From: Blepharisma stoltei
Lineage: Eukaryota > Ciliophora > Heterotrichea > Heterotrichida > Blepharismidae
Assembly (NCBI GenBank): GCA_914767885.1
Contig: CAJZBQ010000033.1
Location: 1-64,000, forward strand
Direction: 5' to 3'
Length of the DNA: 64,000 nt
This document shows positions 43,693-54,476 of this stretch, in pieces. Within the stretch, counting starts at the first letter, position 1, and every line of letters begins with the position of its first letter. Below the pieces are notes generated by a model. It had not been told where the DNA came from. It saw only the letters and a list, made by a program, of their open reading frames with translations, and ran no database searches. A program made the position numbers and the translations under genes.

Positions 43693-45132
43693 TTAGTTTT
43701 TTGTATTAGAAATCTTACTTTCATCGCAGCTTTCCAGCCACTTGTGCTGGTAGATTTCATCTATAGTAGGCCGATTAATTGGATTTTTGGTCAGCATTTT
43801 CCTGACGCAGTCTTTGGCGTCTTCACTTACAGAAGCCCAGCAGCCTTCAGTCATGTTAATTTGATTATTTTTTATTCGATTATAAATTTCTTGCTCGTTG
43901 CTCAGCACGAATGGAGGGCTCCCTGAGAGCATGGCATAGAGCGTAATTCCGAGGCTTCATACGTCACATTTTTCGTCATATTTCCCTTTGATTAGCTCAG
44001 GTGCCATATACGCAGGAGTTCCTACACATTTCTGCATGACTTCGCCTTTTGTGAAGTGCACAGCGTTGCCAAAGTCGATCACTTTTATTATAGGGTCCTT
44101 TGTTATTAGGATATTTTCTGGTTTTAGGTCTCTGTGGACTATTCCTTTTGAATGGCAATATTTAACTGCTGAGACGATTTGCTTCATGTAGACGACAGCG
44201 TCGTTTTCTTGAATTCCATTATTTGCGTTGATTTTGTCGATTAAGTCTCCACCTCGGCAATATTCGGTCACAATACTAACTCGATTTTTTATAAAATTAA
44301 ACTATTTTTGTGGAAAAAAATAAAAAAATATGTTTTTAAATTTGTGGTAGTAAGACTTTTTGAATCTATGTAAACATCAAAAACTTCTATGATATTAGGG
44401 TGCGATAATAATCTCAAGATCTTCACTTCTTCAAGAATGCGGTCTATTTGTGATTCCGTCACTGTGCTAAGATTTATAGTTTTCACTGCCATTTGCTCAT
44501 CTGTTGTTTTATGCCTTCCTAAGCGGACTTTGGAAGTAAGATGATGATATGATGGAAATTGGACTCCGAGGGGCATTCCCTGTAGAGCAAGGAGAGCACA
44601 TCCTGATGAAGCTGAAAGCAAGGCCTTGGTGCTTTTTGAAGTAGGCTTTCAGGCTTGAGGAGGGCTTTTGCGAATCGGGAAGTTTTGATTCTCCCCAAGT
44701 TTTTTTGTCCCTGTTAAGTGGGCCAGACAGGTTTTACCTACCACATGGTCCTTCCTTTTAGGTACCAGCGGGACATTTTTCAGGTGGAGGCTCTGCACTG
44801 AGGAGCTAATTTCTCTGGACAAGTATTTCAGGTTTGAAATTCAAGATGGTTATCTTCCATTTCCTCATTTGAACTCCGAGGTCTATGGAGGCTACTCTTT
44901 TGAGCCAAGACGAGGCAAAGACTAGGGGTTGCCCGCTTATGGCCAGATTAACCATTTAATTAATTAAGCGGACTTCTCCATATCCTCCAGTCCCTAATCT
45001 TTTGATGATTACATAGTCTTCAATTACTTTACCTTTAATCATATCGCTAAAGTCTTTTCCTGTGACACTGAATCTTTTGGTTTGGCTGCGAACTACCTTA
45101 TCTTTAGATTTTTTTGAATGGCAAGCACCCAT
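43693..45132 (-). CDS. Serine/threonine protein kinase, CAMK-like, acylated
   Basis: 305 residues after removal of a retroposon and a 77-bp IES. N terminus MGACHSKKSKDK fits myristoylation/palmitoylation. The kinase domain fills the rest: GTGGYGEVRLG glycine loop, AVKTI lysine, EEVKILRLL, HRDLKPENIL catalytic loop, DFGNA, and APE in the activation segment (GTPAYMAPELIKG). It ends at the last kinase helix (HKWLESC) with no EF hands, so it is CAMK/CDPK-like without a calcium-binding tail. Membrane-associated signalling is inferred. Confidence 0.85.
44276..44352. other. Short TA-flanked IES (77 bp) in the kinase gene
   Basis: Between TA 44274-44275 and TA 44351-44352. Ends show a short inverted similarity (TACTAAC / TACTACC). 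Removal restores DSKSLIVTEYCRGGDL across the kinase hinge region. Confidence 0.82.
44531..44964 (+). mobile_element. SINE-like retroposon in the kinase gene
   Basis: 434 bp between TAAGCGGACTT copies (44520-44530, 44965-44975). Joining them gives the glycine loop GEVRLGRHKTT. Relative of 36859-37197 (ACTCCGAGG, GATGAAGCTGAAA, GAAGTAGGCTT). Confidence 0.88.
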
Positions 45133-46801
45133 AAATTAAATTAGAATTAGGTTTAAGCTATTTAAGCCCAAAAAAGGAAAAAGAAGAATGCGTTGAAAAG
45201 CCTTAAATTAATTTGCTAAAATTTGATACAAAAAAATAAAATAATATTAATTGAGTAAGAATGATATAAATCTTCAAACTGTAGATAAAATGATCTATAT
45301 AAAAGGGAAGATTATAGAATATTTCTTTGATTTTTATGGAAATAAATTTGCAACGTTTATAATAAAAAGCTATAAAATTCTTCTAGTTTTGGATCTCTCA
45401 ATAAGGCTAAAAATAATTAATTTTTCGAAAATTAAGGTATGATAAATTCCCATCATCTTTATATATAGGTTTGACCCAGAATATTATTTATTTAATTGAG
45501 TGTTGAGTAATAAGTTACGTTTTAAGTGTTTAATAGAGAATAGGAAAACTAATTAATACGCATTAAAGTTTTCATTATGATAAAGATATTTCTAATGAAA
45601 TAAATAAGGATTATCATTAAGAGTTAGCGTTTTGCATATTTTTGAGGGCGTTGTAGGTGCTAGATATGATTTTCTTGCAACGATCTTGGTAGATTCCTAA
45701 ATAGCTCATATATTTTAAAAAGCAAATTAGGATTTCGTAATAATTTTAAAATTTGGAATTTAATTACCAATTCTTTTTAGAAATTTCAAAAATTAATAAA
45801 TAAAAAAGAAAGCCATAACCCTGAATTTATAATTTAATGCAAAAAATCTCAAGAATAGATGAATGCTTCTTTAGTTACTATAATAATTTAGGAATAAGTA
45901 AATAAGAGAAGATTGCCTGTTTAATCAATCTGTATTTAAATTTGCTTTCAAAAATTATATGCTTGAGTTGAAATCATAATTTAAATAAGCTGCTCACCCT
46001 AATTAGTTGTGCTAACACCATAAATAATCATCAATTTTGTCTGGTTTCACCAGCTTCAATGCACTCAATTTGGTATAGTAAAACATAATTGTTACACATT
46101 TCAACACTGTATTGAATGTTGATCTACCTAATAATAAATTACTCATCGTGGCATAAATTTCGAATTTATTTTAGTGATAAATTGTTTGCAACTGCTGCAA
46201 AACTACTTTTTGGCTCAATGCTGGCAATAATATCTTAAGCTATGTTAAACTTGATCCCAATTTTACATATCATCGCTCTATTTCTAGGAGAATAATTTAA
46301 AAGTCTTTTAACTCCTCTATAATAAGTTTAAAGCCAAGCTAAAAATATAAAAAAGCGATATTATGGAAGTGAAAAGTCAAGATTTTTTATTTCTTTGCAA
46401 AGGAGGAGTAAAAATCTTTACACTCATTAATCTGAAAAGATTGCATTCATATTTCAGGCTATTTCAGCAACTTATAAATCCGAAATAATTAGATGGCTGC
46501 AATCACTATAAAATTAGTGTTTTTATTAGCAATTTAAAGATCTTCGTCGTTTTTGGAACATTAGACAGAAAGCTTGGCTATTATTGCTTTCGGGCTTTGG
46601 GACAAACTCCTTGAAAGTCTTCTTATTTTGATCTCTGACGCACTTACCATCTACCATCTTATGTTGATATCTTTTCCAAAATCCAGAAAGCTTATAATAT
46701 ACTATAAAAGCTAAATTTGTGAGGTCTGCTCTTTAAAAATTACAAATGGCAGATCTTAAGGACTTTTATCAATTTCAATATAAATAAATTTATTTATTTG
46801 C
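45133..46801. other. 1.7-kb AT-rich region, no secure gene
   Basis: Stops are frequent on both strands. A 30-codon minus-strand ORF at 45617-45709 (MSYLGIYQDRCKKIISSTYN...) has coding-like composition but nothing else supports it. A 63-codon plus ORF at 45251-45442 is very AT-rich and probably chance. Confidence 0.5.
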
Positions 46802-49029
46802 ATGAGTCAAAATTTACCAAGCAGGCGCTCCCAGGAGTTCTCTTCTCAAGATTCTAATAGTACTTTGACAGCAAAATGACTACTATATCCTACTGTATAA
46901 ATATAAAGCATTATGATCTTGATATAGAGCATCGTTAGCCTATTTTCTAGATTAAACGATATGTAGAAGATAAACTTCTGCATAAAATTCATTTGAGTAT
47001 GGAATAGTTTCGTTTTTTAATTGCGATTTGCCTCGAGACATTATTAATGAGGCAATGAGAAATGTTTCTCCAAAACCATCCAAATGGATGGTGGCTAGAG
47101 AAATGAATTTACCAGAAAGCTGAACCATATGCGTACTGGTTGAATATGAACGTGAAATGACCATTGATTCTCATATCTTTAATTTTTTTGGGGAGTAGGG
47201 GTGTGCAAAAAAATTTTTACTTACAATGGTTACATAAATAGACTCAATTGACTTAAAGCTGTGGACTCTGGAGCAATTTATCATGAGAGGTCTTCAAGCC
47301 TTAATAGTGAAAGGTACTATGAAAATCCACACTCCCCTTTTAAATTGGAACACAATATCGGTAAATTTTTCATTTTGGGTACTTTAAATCCCCTTTAAAT
47401 TTGGACAAAAAAGCTTTTTTTCATTAGGTCAAAATACCAATTTTTATAAAAATTAGTTTTTAACGCTAATTCTCTATAGTAATGGGAATGGATGGTTTAA
47501 ACTCAATTTTTTTTTAAACAAAAAATTAACCTTCCTTAAAATTGGAACAGAATTCTGTTTGCAATTTAAAGAAGGTGGAGCCAGGATATTATTGATCTCA
47601 CTGAAGAAGAAGAAGAAGAAGAAGAAAATCATAAGACTCCAAGAAGATGCAGAAGTAGAAGCAGATCACCTAAACCAGCTAAAAAGCTTTCTCCTAGCAT
47701 TTTGGGTCACCAATATAGAATGAGAAGTGATTCACCGCCTTCAAGTCCATCTCCTCCAAGAACTACAATAAATGAAATACCTATAAGCATCAGAACTTCT
47801 TCAAATAGAAAATCCCAAGCCTCTCCTATCTCGTTGCCTCATGAAACTTCTGCAAATAGAAACAGCCAAGCCTCTTCTATTTCATTTTCCCATGGAACTT
47901 CTCCAATTTTAAACAGCCAAGCCTCTGCTATTTTAGTGCCCCACGGAACTTTTCCAAATAGAATCATCGAAGCTCCTTCTACTTCAACTTCTCCTGCGAA
48001 TAGCCCAACTCAACGTCATTACCCAGAAACTTATATAGGACCCCTTCCCGCAACTTACATAGGTCCCTTCCCTCCGAGGCCTGAACCTGTTGCTCATCAT
48101 AGCTCTCCTCAAGAATTGCAGCAGGGTAATAATCAGTCAGATTCATTCCGTTTAGCAAATCAATCACCTCCAACTCTAGAGCCAAATGCAAATAGCCCAG
48201 CAAAAAAGCAAGCTGAATCAAAAAGGCCTTGTGCCAAAAAAGTGTTCAGTTTTGCCTTTATATGTACAATATTTTTTTAGCTGGTTTCAATGAATATTCA
48301 CTTGAAAGTGTTATATCTTTTGCAGAAGAAATGCTGAGTATTCAATTTATTTTCGATATGCGCATCTCAAGTTAATCCCTGAGTAATTAATAATGGCAAT
48401 TTATTATTCTGATCATTTATAGCTAATAAAGACGTCTGTTTTATAATAAATAAACTGTTATCTTCAATTCACTTCAGCAAAGCATAGTATTATATTCTTT
48501 TTTGCATTACAGTGTTCTTAGCTTTAAGAATAGCTCACCAAATAATGATCCTATTGGAAGCCAAAGAAATATTGGAAATTCCAACAGCCAAGACTCATCA
48601 AATCCTTCAAATGAGGCTCCAAGACCTGCTATGAAAGCACCCAAAAATTATATAAGGCCTCCTAATGAAGAAAATAGGCAAATTAGGCAGTTGGAAACTA
48701 CTGAAAACCAGTCTTCCGGCCAACCAGAGCAAATAGCCAGAGACTTGGCAAATACAACAATTAGTTCTTCTTCAATTAATAATCAAGACCGTATTTCTAT
48801 AAATCTGAACAATGAAAGCCAGATAAAAGTTGTTGAGGTGGAGATCAAGGATAAAAGCCATCAAAGCTTGGGCAGCATTGAGTTCAAGTTAAATTTAAGA
48901 CCATCTGAAGCCGAAATTCCTAATGGCAGGGAAAATTTCTGGGGTTGCCCAATCTGCGGAAACATCAATTCATCTAAAATCGAATTTTGCCCAATGTGCA
49001 TAGCCCACAGATATTGGGCTAATAGCTAA
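46802..49029 (+). CDS. Ser/Pro-rich protein with acidic patch and C-terminal zinc ribbon
   Basis: A reconstructed gene of about 540 residues if four inserts are removed (about 100 bp at 46900-46999, 26 or 35 bp at 47198, the MITE at 47332, and about 224 bp at 48263-48486). The N terminus is globular (CDLPRDIINEAMRNVSPKPS). Next come a seven-Glu patch (DIIDLTEEEEEEE, possibly a SUMO-interacting motif), an RS-like basic stretch and imperfect repeats of the form NRKSQASPISLPHETS. The tail ends in a CPICGNINSSKIEFCPMC zinc ribbon like RanBP2 fingers. The total length is a multiple of three under this model. Exact insert ends, and whether the parts before and after 48281 are one gene, are uncertain. 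Confidence 0.5.
46900..46999. other. Proposed TA-flanked IES (100 bp)
   Basis: Stops in all frames between two coding-like stretches. Joining TA 46898 to TA 46998 gives LLYPTVYGIVSFFNCDLPRD in frame. Confidence 0.4.
47332..47580. mobile_element. Poly-C MITE, family 2, decayed
   Basis: 249 bp. Left end CTCCCCTTTTAAATTGGAAC with an internal ATCCCCTTTAAATTTGGAC. The right-end hairpin CCTTCCTTAAAATTGG ... GCAATTTAAAGAAGG ends GGTGGAG. Flanks are ACA (left) and CCA (right). Keeping ACA joins SERYYENP to QDIIDLTEEE in frame. Confidence 0.75.
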
Positions 49030-49372
49030 TTCAATTAAGTAATTCTTAACAATTAAAAACGTATCTTAAATTCAGTATTCATATGTAAATCCTTTATTGT
49101 CATATTCTAATTTAAGCTGCATAAAATATTTATTTAAATGAAACAAAATAATTATTTATATAAAAAAACATAATCTTTTGCCCAATATCTTAACAGAAAC
49201 TGATTTTCCTCACAGCAATTTCTTTTCTCCATAATAATTTGTATAAGCTGTAAAAATGAATATCTCCAGCTTTTGATTGAAATTATTCGGCACCTCCAAA
49301 AATAGCTAAATCCAGTCTAAGTGTATTTAGATTAAGAGTTGATTGAAAACTAAAGTTAAAGAATTAAATTGC
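49030..49372. other. Intergenic AT-rich DNA
   Basis: No gene or element recognised. Confidence 0.5.
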
Positions 49373-49729
49373 TCAAGAAGACATAAAGGACGGAAGGACA
49401 GGAATCAAAAAGTTATTGAAGCGAGGAGGATCGAGCACCGCGTAAGCCCCAACTGACAGCTTCGGTCTTTTGTTTGGCTGGAGGTCTTGTGTAGTGACTA
49501 TCAGCAGAGGTGCTTTCAGGAGAGGCTGTCGAGTGTTGTGTAATTGAAGAGCCCTCGAAACACTTTCTGGGTGATCAAACTTGATCATGCAGTACTTTCG
49601 ACCGAGAAAGCGAATACTTTCTATGCGCCCGCACCTTGAAAATAGCTCAGAGACTGCGTCCGCCTTCACAGTTGACCCGATGCCACTAACGAAGATGCGC
49701 TTGATTTCATCACGATCACGCTTTGCCAT
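49373..49729 (-). CDS. Small RRM RNA-binding protein, 118 aa
   Basis: A single RRM at residues 10-80. RNP2-like RIFVSGIG and RNP1-like GRKYCMIKF are in the expected places, with the helix VSELFSRCGRIESIRF between them. The remainder is a short Pro-rich tail. The RNP1 is shortened and lacks the usual aromatic pair apart from Tyr, as in some splicing or polyadenylation-associated RRMs. The RNA target is unknown. Confidence 0.75.
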   Translation of the reverse strand: MAKRDRDEIKRIFVSGIGSTVKADAVSELFSRCGRIESIRFLGRKYCMIKFDHPESVSRALQLHNTRQPLLKAPLLIVTTQDLQPNKRPKLSVGAYAVLDPPRFNNFLIPVLPSFMSS

Positions 49730-51039
49730 TATGCAAATTATATTGTTATGGGCGTGGCCATAGGAATTTAGATATGAAATCTCATATGTAAGAAGCTGGG
49801 GATGAAGAAAAGTGGAGGGAAATATAAAGCTCAGTCCATTTTACCATAATATAATCCCAAATTCTTCCTATTTAGAATAAAGAAAGCTAAGGATTCTAGA
49901 ATGCGGAGAATAGTTTTAGCTGAAGCTTTTTTTAATTAATTAAATTTTTGAATGAGATGAATTTTAAATGGAAGAAAATCAAAGAGTTAGGAGAAAAGCA
50001 AATTTTATGAAAATGAAAACAAATATTTCATAATCAAATAAAAGTTAGAATTTTTAACATTGTATATTTTATTAAGAAGCTTAAATAAAGTCTATGAGCA
50101 ACTGATTCATTCAATATTCTAAACCATACTTGTGCAGATGAATAAATATTCTCTAGCAATGAGATAGTCTGTAATGGTATTCTAATTTGCTAGTGATATG
50201 TTAATCTTACTCCCCCCCCGTCCGTGAGTGAACAAAACCATTAGAAAAATCGCTATTTTTTGCCCAAAAACCCACCCTCTGTGAGTGAACAAAAATTTTT
50301 TTAATAGAAAAATTTTTTATGGAAAAAAATTTTGATATATTAATGATAATTATTATAATGAAATCTAGAGCCAATTCTGTTTAATTTCAAAGAATTGCTT
50401 TTTAAAACATAAATTTTATAAATTAAATTAATATTTGCTTTCCGGTTTTTGCGAATTAGGATTTTTTTTAAATTTCGAAAAAAAAATTTTCTATAAAATT
50501 TTATATATATAAATTTTTTTAAAAAACAAAAAATTAACCTCCGTGAGTGAACAAAATTTTTTTGTTCACTCACGGAGGGGGGAGAGTTAGGATTTTTATT
50601 GTGTGGGATACGAGCCAACTAGAATTTTTAAATTTTTAGTCGCTAATAGATCAGAATAGAACAAGATTGTCTAATTTAGAGCTACTTCTCATTTATAATG
50701 GACAAAAATTGGGATTAATTTAATTTGATTTATTGCTTTCATCTGAGATTGACTGCTATATATTTCTATGCTTGAAAATGTTTAAATGAGAGAAAAATCT
50801 TCTGAAACTAGATATCCAGCAATTAAATTAAAGTAATTTATAAATTTTAAAAGGAGAATTTAGCAAATATTAATGATTTTTATCAGCTTTTAATCAGCTT
50901 AGACTGCTTTTTCATGCCATTAAAATAAATCAAATAATAAGCAACTATAGACAATAAATATGAAATATATATCGGAATTTGGAAAATAATTTAATGGCCA
51001 AATTAATTTTTATGATCCATTTATATCTATAGTAAAGCG
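49730..51039. other. Intergenic AT-rich DNA with one MITE
   Basis: Apart from the element at 50210-50586 nothing is recognised. Confidence 0.6.
50210..50586. mobile_element. Poly-C MITE, family 1, intergenic, TSD TTA
   Basis: 377 bp with TTA at 50207-50209 and 50587-50589. It has the family 1 plan: CTCCCCCCCCGTCCGTGAGT end, internal ACCCACCCTCTGTGAGTG, and a right hairpin ending GGGGAGAG. Confidence 0.88.
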
Positions 51040-52595
51040 ATGAATTGCTGAAAATCCTATTGCACTCAAAAGGCTGCAATGTTTTGTCTATGTTCTGATG
51101 AAAGAATTTATTCTTGTGAAACCCATTTAATTGAGCACTTCAAACTATTTCCTCATAAAGCTCATAATCCAGAAGTCTTATGCTTTAGCCCGCATCCAGG
51201 AACTAAGCAAGCTCTCATTTTTTATCTTTCAAAAAGAATAGTAGAATTGAATAGTTGGTTTCCCTAAAATAAATAAATATACTATGATTATTACAAATTT
51301 AGAGGGCTGCATTATATTTTCCTACCCCTATATGCATTGCAATGAATTAATTTTACTTAATAAAGCAACAAATTATTTTAAAATGATTAGAAAAATGGTA
51401 AGATGTCCGTTCTAAAATCAAGACGATTTACATAGAAGCCAAACTCTCGTTAAAATTAGCACATTAAAACATAAAACAATAATTAAAGTGTGTTTGAGTT
51501 AAATGGTGCATCAAGAGATAATATGGGTGAGTATAAATTAGATCAACCAATAGTTTCCAATCAAAATTAATATGCGATATTTCTATAAAGATTAAGGAAC
51601 TGAATTCTCAGCTAAAAATTGCAGTTGATGAAATTAAAAGAGTAAAAAATGAAGCCCATTCCTTAATAGAAACAATATCTTCAGCTGTTCTCTTAAAAAA
51701 AGAAGATAAATTTGGTAAAATTTTAGTTTTTGACCTTGATGCAGCAATTAAACATATAGAAATTAATTTTTGCAGAGTCGATAAAGATAAGTTTCTGGAT
51801 GGTTTTGATATTTACAATTATCAAAATGAGCGAAATGAAATGTATCTTCTTAAAGATAAGCCTAGAAGTCTACTTCGAGTAAATCTCAATGATCTCAAAA
51901 GCAGTAAAATGGAGATTCAAGTGTTAAATGAAAATGATGCATTAGCAATAGCCAAAATTTCAGATAATGCTCTTTTCTGTACTTTATGAGATGATAAAGT
52001 TTATCATTATTCTAGCTATACATCAACTTCCTTTTTGATATATCCTGATTGTAGAATTAGCTATATTCCTGATCGCTTGTTCTCATGTATTCGTGTATGC
52101 CCTATTTTCTGTAATGATGAAGTGTATGTTTTTGGTGGTCAAACTTCAAATGGATTACTATTAACTCCAGAAAAATATATCATATCAGAAAATAAATGAA
52201 AACAAATTCGCAAAATGAGCTGTGGAGCAAACTACTGCAACGGCTTTTCTTATAAAAATCAAATTTTCTTTACTGGGAGTGAGCATAAAAGTATTTATAT
52301 TTATAATGTTTTGCTTGATACTTACAAAGAAATACACGCTAATTTATCTGGCTCAGGAAAAATTTTATTTTTAAAAAATACTGTATTTTATGTAATTGAA
52401 AGCTCCTCAAATATTTTTGAAATCAGCGCTGATGATCCAAATAAATTCAAATTCTTTGGAAAAATTTCATCATTTTGGGGCCCTATATCTCAAATTGTGC
52501 AATTTAAAGACTCTGTTTATTTTATAAGTTCTTACACTTCTCTTTATAAATTCAATTTAGTTCAAAGATCTATTGAGAAGTTGAACCTATCATAA
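51040..52595 (+). CDS. B-box, coiled-coil and kelch-like beta-propeller protein
   Basis: 418 residues after removal of a 299-bp IES. An N-terminal B-box-like zinc finger (residues 1-45: C..SYC, CLC, SCETH, H...H) leads into a coiled coil (IKIKELNSQLKIAVDEIKRV). A kelch/propeller-like region follows with repeated blades (YVFGGQTSNG, GANYCNGFSYKNQIFFTGSE). The plan resembles TRIM/kelch proteins without a RING. Three UGA Trp codons. Start chosen at the ATG before the first zinc ligand. Confidence 0.7.
51254..51552. other. TA-flanked IES (299 bp)
   Basis: The flanks share AATAGTT: GAATAGTTGG at 51250 and CAATAGTTTCC at 51549. Joining at TA gives KRIVELNSFQSKLICDI, a continuous coiled coil. No clear terminal inverted repeats. 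Confidence 0.7.
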
Positions 52596-53003
52596 TTTAA
52601 AAGATAAATGCTTTTATGAGCCAATTTATTTTCGATTTTTAATTTGTTAACAGTAAATATCTTTGGGTTTGAGAAATTTGTCTGATAAGTATCCTTTATT
52701 TTCATCAATTAAGTTCATAAGATGCTCAAGATTTTCATTTTGCTCACTTTGGTGATCAGCTAAATTTATTCTATATCGCTGAAAATAATTGGCATTAGCC
52801 ATTCCCAAAATACATCATTAATATCTTTAATTCATTTTAAAATTATTAATTACTTAAACTAATAGCCTTATTTCAATTTTAATCTGCTCTGCAATTATTA
52901 TTTTAATATAAAAACTCTGAGGCAATAGTTTAGATTTCTATAAGCCTTATTCTTCATTTTTTATTAAATAGTCAATAATTTCGTCACCTGGAGAAAAATA
53001 TAA
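52596..53003. other. Intergenic region with one small ORF
   Basis: AT-rich between the propeller gene and the first carboxypeptidase, apart from the small minus-strand ORF listed at 52647-52802. Confidence 0.5.
52647..52802 (-). CDS. Possible small protein, 51 aa
   Basis: ORF MANANYFQRYRINLADHQSE... ending KPKDIYC, hydrophilic and probably helical, with coding-like composition unlike the flanking AT-rich DNA. No family recognised. It is too short to be confident. Confidence 0.4.
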   Translation of the reverse strand: MANANYFQRYRINLADHQSEQNENLEHLMNLIDENKGYLSDKFLKPKDIYC

Positions 53004-54341
53004 ATGTGGGTTCACCTTCTTTTAATAGGAACAGCCCTGAGTGCACCTTTAGCTGATTTAGTAAAAAATCGTCCAGGGCTCCCAGCAGACTCTCCACCTA
53101 ATTTCGATACATATTCTGGTTATCTTAACATTCCTAACTCAAATGGAAAATCATTACATTACATCCTCGTTGAAAGTCAAAATAACCCAGCGACTGATCC
53201 TTTGCTACTATGGCTTAATGGAGGCCCAGGCTGTTCTTCACTAGACGGCTTTATCTATGAGCATGGCCCTTATGTATTTCCAGACGAAGGCACTACTCTT
53301 TTTAAAAATCAATGGTCTTGGAATACCAATGCTAGTGTCATCTACCTTGAAGCACCAGCTGGGGTGGGCTGGTCCGTTATGGGAGACCTTTCTAACAATA
53401 GCACAGACGATGAAATCACTGCCCACGACAGCCTTCAAGCAATTTTACAATTTTTCAGGAAATTCCCTGAATACAGATACCACGATTTTTACATCTCAGG
53501 AGAAAGCTATGCAGGCATTTATGTCCCTACGCTAGCATACAATGTCCTTATGTATAACAACTATAGTCCTCACAATAGCATTAACCTAAAAGGCATTGCT
53601 GTTGGAAATGGAATTACAGATTGGAATGTGGACTCTACCCCAGCCTTTATGAAACTAGCCTGGACCCATGCTCTTATTGGCTATGAATGGTATGAAAAAT
53701 TAGTCGCTGATTGTGACAATCTCAATGACTGGAGCAGTGAAGCCTGCAATAATGACGTTTATTATATAGAAGCCACTCTTCTAAACAATATTAATATTTA
53801 TGATGTATATGGCCCTTGCATTTATCATAACTCGACACAAGCACAGCTGGACAATAATAGATACCTGAAATTTGTATTAGATCAAAATCCAAATTTGGGA
53901 ATAATCCCTCCATGCTGTGCATGGCAAGGCGCTTATGAGTATCTCCAAAGCCAAGCTGTAAGGACTGCTTTTAATATACCGAATAGTGTACAGCAGTGGA
54001 CTTTTTGTGTGAATTTGGACTATCAGGATGACTATCTTCATGGCTCAGTCTATATATATCCTTACTTGATACGTGCAGGGCTACGAATTTTGGTCTACTC
54101 AGGAGATGTCGATGGGTCAGTACCATTTATAGGGACAAGGGAATGGATTAACAGCTTAAATTTAGATGTGAAACAAAGTTATGCTTCTTGGTATGTTGAT
54201 GAACAAGTCGCTGGATATTATATAGAATATGAAGGGCTGACTTGGGTAACTGTAAAAGGAGCAGGACATATGGTGCCACAGTGGAAAAGACCTCAAGCTT
54301 GGCATATGATTAATTCTTTCTTAAGTGGAGTTTCACCATAA
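53004..54341 (+). CDS. Serine carboxypeptidase (S10), copy 1
   Basis: 445 residues of a secreted or lysosomal S10 carboxypeptidase, which removes C-terminal residues at acid pH. The signal peptide MWVHLLLIGTALSA is cleaved before PLADLV. LLWLNGGPGCSS forms the oxyanion region. The catalytic Ser lies in GESYAG (about 170), Asp in VYSGDVDGSVP (about 370) and His in GAGHMVPQWKRP (about 425). Length fits the family. It is the intact partner of the downstream copy and uses TGG where that copy uses TGA. Confidence 0.95.
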   Translation: MWVHLLLIGTALSAPLADLVKNRPGLPADSPPNFDTYSGYLNIPNSNGKSLHYILVESQNNPATDPLLLWLNGGPGCSSLDGFIYEHGPYVFPDEGTTLFKNQWSWNTNASVIYLEAPAGVGWSVMGDLSNNSTDDEITAHDSLQAILQFFRKFPEYRYHDFYISGESYAGIYVPTLAYNVLMYNNYSPHNSINLKGIAVGNGITDWNVDSTPAFMKLAWTHALIGYEWYEKLVADCDNLNDWSSEACNNDVYYIEATLLNNINIYDVYGPCIYHNSTQAQLDNNRYLKFVLDQNPNLGIIPPCCAWQGAYEYLQSQAVRTAFNIPNSVQQWTFCVNLDYQDDYLHGSVYIYPYLIRAGLRILVYSGDVDGSVPFIGTREWINSLNLDVKQSYASWYVDEQVAGYYIEYEGLTWVTVKGAGHMVPQWKRPQAWHMINSFLSGVSP

Positions 54342-54476
54342 TTAATTTTAAATATTATTAAGAGGATATAATATCCTAATTTTTAAGAAATCTGAATGAT
54401 TTTTACTAGAAAAATTATAGTTCAATAGCTTTTTTAATTTTTGATGTAGAAATATTTATTTTGGTGAAAAATATAA

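Noticed and set aside
45251-45442. 63-codon plus-strand ORF
   Set aside because: Very AT-rich, Ile/Lys-dominated, no neighbours or motifs; likely chance.
46952-47164. 70-codon minus-strand ORF
   Set aside because: The opposite strand reads better as coding for the zinc-ribbon gene (PRDIINEAMRNVSPKPSKW).
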